NCBI GenBank assembly: GCA_013396635.1
Contig: WBMW01005873.1
Coordinates: 598,353-662,352, forward strand
DNA length: 64,000 bases
Direction: 5' to 3'
Source: Penelope pileata
Taxonomy: Eukaryota > Chordata > Aves > Galliformes > Cracidae
The notes under the pieces are model-generated. The model ran no database searches. It was not told the DNA's origin and was given only the letters and a program-made list of their open reading frames with translations. Position 1 is the first letter of the stretch; each line of letters starts with the position of its first letter. Both the position numbers and the translations under genes were made by a program. Positions 60,024-64,000 of the stretch are shown here, piece by piece.

Positions 60024-60584
60024 CTACTCAGTCTGTCTAAAAATATCCACCAGCACTCTGGCTACCCTTCCATGCCTACAGCACGACTGGCTGCAGAGCC
60101 GTGCCTCCCGCTGGGCCTGAGCGACGTGCTGGAGGCTGCCCCCCAACATGGCCGCCAGCTGTCCCTGGGCCTCGCGCTGCCCATCAGCAGCAGCTGGCAG
60201 GCAGGCCTGCAGGCAGCCCTTGGCTCCCAGGGCCTGCCACTCTTGGAGCCCTCCTGCACGGCCCTCCACATCCTGGTTTTCATTCACAGCCCCATTCGCC
60301 ATGGTGAACTTGAACTCACCCAGGAAACCTTCCTGCCCTACTTTTGCTTCGCAAGGCCAGGGGGCACGTGTACGTGTGCCCCAAGGACCATGAGGACAGA
60401 CATACAGCACTGCATACACAGGCCCTGCCAGCGTCAGGCGTGCTGTTAGGAGCCTGTGCAGGGCAGGTCTCAGGCCCTGCAAACACGTGCTCCAGGAAGG
60501 TGAGGCAGGCCACCACTCTCCGGGGATTCCTTTGGCAGCCCCTCTCCTTCCTGTCCTTCTGAAGCAGCACTCTGAGATGAGCAC
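60024..60584 (-). other. GC-rich 186-codon open frame, unidentified
   Basis: A minus-strand frame stays open for 186 codons from an ATG at 60584, in GC-rich sequence with more CpG than its surroundings. An internal Met (near 60300) starts MANGAVNENQDVEG, followed by an Ala/Gln/Leu-rich stretch. I recognise no domain. The long plus-strand frames over the same bases (up to 125 codons) warn that GC-rich composition alone may keep stops away. It could be a decayed retro-derived element, an exon of an antisense or intronic transcript, or chance. Confidence 0.2.
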
Positions 60585-63500
60585 TGCTGCCCACTGCAGA
60601 AAGTCTCATTTCCTTCTCTCTGGAAGACCCATCCTACCCTTCACTCTCCCCCATACCTTCATTACCCCTAATTCAGTTGGATTTTGTTCAGCTCTTGAAA
60701 ATCCCCTATCTGTTCCTTCTGTATTTGCAGTTAATCTCCTGCAACCAGCAGAATATGTCCACCTTGCTCCTCAGCACTTTGTGTAACTCCCAACACATGG
60801 CTACATCCTCATCCTGTGGCTATCGAGAGACATCTTCTAGCCATTCCTTCATCCTGCTCTGCCACACCACCTCTTTGGAGGTGGAATTCCCACAGCAACC
60901 CTACATGACGGGTATGAAGACTTCTGTGCTCCTTCCTGGCCAAGTACAGTGGATCCAACTGCCCACCATTGTGATCCCAGCACCCCATGGGGTAGGACAA
61001 CTTTGGAGAAGACTGGAGCTAAAAACGCATGGCTAGCGTGATTCACATCTTATTCCAAAAGTACATACATAAATTCCCACAGTACCTCAAACACCACCAC
61101 AGCTCTCTCAAGAGAATGTAACAGCCCAGCTTCCCGTGGGAGAACGCTGCTACCTGCCTCCTGGAGCTCCTCAAGCAGGACATTCCCCCCAACCCGGTGT
61201 CTTTGGTTACTTTCTGCACTGCTCTGCATAACAAGGCTGTCAACCCAAATTCACCTCATGAGCAACTCCCCCTTCCTCCAGCTATCCACCAACTGCCATT
61301 AATCCACCCTCCTGGATAATCAGAGTAAAGCTCTTTAAGCACACAACTATGACAGGGCAAAGCTACTCTGGCTGCAAGCTACGTTAGAGGGCACCGTGAC
61401 CCTGCAGGTAATGGAGTTGAGAATATTATGTTCCAGAGCCTCCAAGCAGCCCATTTATGGAGCCAGCTCCCCAGAACAAGAGCACAGCACAAAGGGCACT
61501 TTTTCTGGAAAAGACCCCTGGCAAACCCTAAGATACCTGGCTGGATACACTAACTTGCTGCAGCCCTGCGTGGAAGCATTCCCTCCTCTCCTCCAGCCAC
61601 TCTGCGCATCTTCTCTCCAAATTTAAGAGTGATTTTGGATGGATCATTTACCCAATGTGGAAAAAAAATTATCCCAAGACCTGGCAGCACCATTCTCCCC
61701 TCCCTTCCTGGCAAGTTGCTTATATGTCACTGGCACCCATACTGCACTGCAGATGTCAGAGCCGATAGTCTGGGACACCAAAGGAGAAGCCATGACTTTT
61801 TACCATCACCACAGACAGCATTTCTGAACAGTAACCAGCAGGAGAGTAGTGCTCACCTTTGTGCAAGAACCAAAGAAGAGGCACCCATCAAGGAGAAAAC
61901 ACATGGCTGCAACATGAGCCAGCAGAAAAAGATGCTGTTAGCACCCACCAAATACCATGAGATTAAGGTGGAGAGGAATTGCAGCATCACTGTTTTCTTC
62001 TCTAACTCAGAAAGAGGATCAGTTGCATTTCATTAAGCTGTGCAGCTGTAGGCTTGTTCCTCATTCCCCTTTATGTCATTAAGCCCCAGTCAGGTTACTG
62101 TGCACCAGCTTGAGCCCTCAGGTTCACTGTGAATTCAGCCAGGAGTCTGGCAGTCAAGGATAAAGACAACCTTTTTCATTTGAGAGTAACAACTTATTTA
62201 TGCTATTTACATTAAAAGAGAAATAAGACAGGAGGTAACGGGACAGCCCCACCTGTTAAGGCAGGAGACTGACATCAAGGATGTGGTTTCTGAACTACAG
62301 ATACAAAGCCCTCAATAAATGACCAAGATGTAACAAACCCCTCCGAAACTCTTCTCACAACACAGAGAACAGTACCAGCAACTCTGGTGCAAAAACACAT
62401 CAAAAAAGCCAGACAGGAAAATAAGTCCGGACTAGTTGGTCAGTGTATACTGAAATCTACCCAAAGATTAACTTAAAAATCTGTATTTGCTGTTCTAAGA
62501 CAAAATTAACCCACTTTCTGCATTCCTAGTGTCAGCCCTTAGAGGGACTGTTTCCCACATGAAAAAAAAAAAGCCATTCTGGCAGTTCAAGAAAACACAC
62601 AGCACATCTCCAGGATGCAAGGGCTGTTTTCCTCAAGGTAATTCTACAGTTTGTTTACAAAACCACAAATAAATCTTCAATTCTCAGGATGTTGTGCAAG
62701 CATTACCTCTCACCACCTCTGCGGACAGCAGATCAGTCAAGCAGAGGCTCGCTTATGTACGTAACCACAGGCTGAAACCAACCATCTCCTCTCCCACAGA
62801 GGGCACTGAGGAAAGAGCCAGGCCTTGAGCTGAGGTCCCCGGCGTGCACACAGCACTGACGCATTCACTGAGAGTAAAACTAAGATTTTTAGCACCTCGA
62901 CTGTTTTCAACATTTCAAATGGTCTCTCCCTTCTCCTCTACCCATGGTTTTTGCATTTTTGCTTCTTGCATCATTCGAGTCTAAGTTAAATCTCAGCACA
63001 GCAGCTCTTCTCTCTGGCACCGCGGCACAGCTCGGTCTCTGCAGTCCCACTGTGCTCACGAAATTGGAGCCAGTTCAGCACCTACTCCTAAACCACTCCA
63101 ACACCTTCAAGCCTAGGTTCCTTTCAAAGGCTCCTGCTACACTAGCTGAGATTTAGTTTTGTTACATTACCCCGAATCTCTCCATCTCTCATCTGTTTAT
63201 ATCACATCATGTTATGTAAGCTCTGTACAACAGCTGCAACTTCTGCGCTGAGCTTATACCCTACCATAAACTAAAGGGTGAAGGATCATTCTTTACTATA
63301 AACAACAGTGTACAAGAAACCAAAGCAAGAATTGTTTCTTGCTTCTTTCTTCCTCAGAACTATCAACATGCCCACTCCCATACAGATGACTGATATATGA
63401 TCTCCCCTCCACGTCTAACTCCGTTTTATTAAGCACATTTTTTCACCCTTCTAAAAATGCATGAGCTTGCCTCGTTTTCCAGAAAGTTATGGTGAAAGCA

Positions 63501-64000
63501 TTGCAGTTTTCTATTTTCCCTTGTTTGACAGATTTTAGCAGCTATAAACAAAGCACAAATACTGCCATCTCCTACCTCCTTATTCTTCATCCTCTAGTTA
63601 ATTTTTAAGGAGTGTGGAGATGCCCTATTTTTTCCACCAGTTTCCAATAATAAAAACAAAACAACAAACATCATTTAGAATTCAGTTTCAATTTTCTCCT
63701 CACCTATCTTACATCCTTCCGATGGAGGTTTCAGAAAGTCAGAATACAAAGGAGAGGAAAGTGAAGTTAAAAAGCTGTATGCTTCCCAAAGGTCTGCCTA
63801 TATGCCCCATGGTTCTGCCTCGTCAGCTCTGCTGATTCACCATCCATGTATCAGGTCAAAACAGGGCTTACTTCCCCCTTTACCCCTCCCTCAGTGACAG
63901 ATCATTGCTGGTCTATTTCCCATTCCCATGCTTGCTGCTCCCAGTCCAGAACTTGCTACTAAATACACCTATTTGCAAGGGCAAGCTTGAAAGAAAATCA

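Larger units (their letters stand above)
37249..64000 (-). other. BIN1: Probable BIN1 intron 1 (to the window edge)
   Basis: At least 26.7 kb upstream of exon 2 with no exon 1 recognised and no other supported gene. Calling it intron 1 is an inference: mammalian BIN1 also has a very long first intron. It contains A-runs at 38192-38206 and 57091-57105, a possible WD-repeat relic, CpG-dense patches, one clear CR1 tail and an imperfect tandem repeat, each listed separately. The remainder is sequence in which I recognise nothing. Confidence 0.75.

Noticed and set aside
1..64000. tRNA, rRNA, snRNA, CRISPR array or bacterial-type operon
   Set aside because: None of the characteristic sequences or repeat-spacer patterns were seen. 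The window reads as vertebrate intronic DNA.

Overview
The window is vertebrate, and almost certainly avian, nuclear DNA. It shows short exons with GT-AG borders separated by long introns, no compact operon-like coding, and truncated CR1 retrotransposon tails of the bird/reptile type at about 29.59-29.79 kb and 50.88-51.02 kb. I cannot fix the species from sequence alone.

One gene is firmly recognisable: BIN1 (bridging integrator 1, amphiphysin II), on the minus strand, incomplete at both ends. Reading right to left in transcription order, I place exons 2 to 12 (mammalian numbering) at 37168-37248, 29897-29951, 28947-29041, 25009-25104 (with a second identical copy at 27083-27178), 20685-20792, 18329-18421, 13269-13354, 12528-12603, 10518-10600, 7860-7904 and 2632-2782. 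Every border is GT-AG and all reading phases join correctly. Together they encode nearly the whole BAR domain, the neuronal 31-residue insert (exon 7), the muscle polybasic phosphoinositide-binding insert (exon 11) and the start of the Ser/Pro-rich linker. Exon 1, with the start codon, lies beyond the right edge. The clathrin-binding exons (if present), the Myc-binding exon and the SH3 exons lie beyond the left edge.

Layout: 1-2631 is the 5' part of intron 12. The stretch 2.6-37.2 kb holds the exons and introns 2 to 11. From 37.25 to 64 kb there is no recognisable coding exon, and I read it as intron 1. Intron 1 contains a possible relic of a WD-repeat gene (39.7-40.1 kb), a CpG-dense patch (49.69-49.99 kb), a CR1 tail, a 27-bp imperfect tandem repeat and a GC-rich open frame at 60.0-60.6 kb.

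The most striking structure is a direct duplication of about 2.07 kb (24581-26653 and 26655-28722) that carries exon 5 twice. The copies are separated by a single N and differ by roughly 1%. This looks like an assembly failure to merge two haplotypes rather than a true exon duplication, but it would corrupt automatic gene models. A second N lies at 8961 after a T-run. The alternatively spliced muscle exon 11 has weak splice sites and a nearby TG repeat and TGCY motifs, which fits regulated splicing. I found no RNA genes, CRISPR arrays or second protein-coding gene that I can support.
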